The notes under the pieces were generated by a model, which saw nothing but the letters and a program-made list of their open reading frames with translations, searched no databases and was not told the DNA's origin. A program made the position numbers and the translations under genes. A stretch of 64,000 nt of DNA, from contig HG738138.1 of the NCBI GenBank assembly GCA_000499405.2, positions 17,027,054 to 17,091,053 of the forward strand, read 5' to 3'. This DNA comes from Onchocerca volvulus. Lineage: Eukaryota; Nematoda; Chromadorea; Rhabditida; Onchocercidae. Below are positions 63,757-64,000 of this stretch, in pieces (within the stretch, counting starts at the first letter, position 1; the number at the start of each line of letters is the position of its first letter).

Positions 63757-64000
63757 CTACAAAAAAATAATAATCAAAACATTAACTGAAATCAACTCGG
63801 TAAATCTTATCCAAAATTTCGATGCATTGTTAAATCAAACTAAAAAACATTAGAAAGATATTGGTAGTAAATAAATGCTTAAAAATAATCAAAGTAATAA
63901 TAATAATGTAATAAAGGTCAACGGAAGCCAGTAATTCTCGCTAAAATAATTTCAAAAGAATAACATTGCTAAACAATAATCAGAGCAACTTTTATGTAGT
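63757..64000. other. Probable intron of the LRR gene, with a short repeat
   Basis: No coding exon was seen. A segment at about 63917-63965 (AATTCTCGCTAAAATAATTTC) repeats one at about 63504-63545 (AATTCTCGTCAAAATAATTTC) in another intron of the same gene. Confidence 0.45.

Overview
This window looks like nuclear DNA of a nematode. It is very AT-rich and carries multi-exon genes with mostly short introns (GT donors, TTTCAG or TTTTAG acceptors). Several first exons begin within about 16 bases of a pyrimidine-rich AG that fits spliced-leader trans-splicing. A six-cysteine module that matches the nematode C6 domain is also present. A parasitic, spirurid-type nematode is plausible but not shown by the sequence alone. 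No bacterial, viral or organellar genes were seen.

Layout: 1-78 (-) first exon of a possible PH-domain protein that runs off the left edge; 300-1142 two imperfect tandem duplications; 5592-7150 (+) 5' end and coding relics of a Helitron; 8160-9270 (-) BEL/Pao retrotransposon relic; 10174-11665 (-) four-TM protein; 13533-17224 (-) divergent 14-3-3-like protein with its own N- and C-terminal extensions; 21928-30378 (+) 25-exon Bro1-domain protein of the HD-PTP/EGO-2 type with a small Helitron-like insert in intron 3; 31288-31905 (-) enhancer of rudimentary homologue; 34697-35733 (+) small secreted protein; 37137-37584 (-) very small single-pass membrane protein candidate; 40621-49538 (-) secreted modular protein with TSP1, a Thr/Ala tract with Cys-Cys repeats, three C6 domains and a second TSP1; 51659-53427 (-) EF-hand protein; 56280-58990 (+) decayed BEL/Pao retrotransposon; 61180-63756 (-) leucine-rich-repeat protein whose 5' end lies beyond the right edge.

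I built the gene models by hand from the bases. Each intron was required to have an acceptor and a donor, and reading phase had to carry through every junction. All multi-exon models given here are phase-consistent from ATG to stop, or to the window edge. Gene functions seem unrelated: endosomal sorting (HD-PTP type), a conserved nuclear factor (ERH), calcium sensing (EF-hand), phospho-protein scaffolding (14-3-3-like) and extracellular matrix or surface proteins. They read as an ordinary eukaryotic neighbourhood, not a functional cluster. The most unusual item is the highly divergent 14-3-3-like gene. Next are the Cys-Cys repeat tract in the TSP1/C6 protein and the small Helitron-like element.
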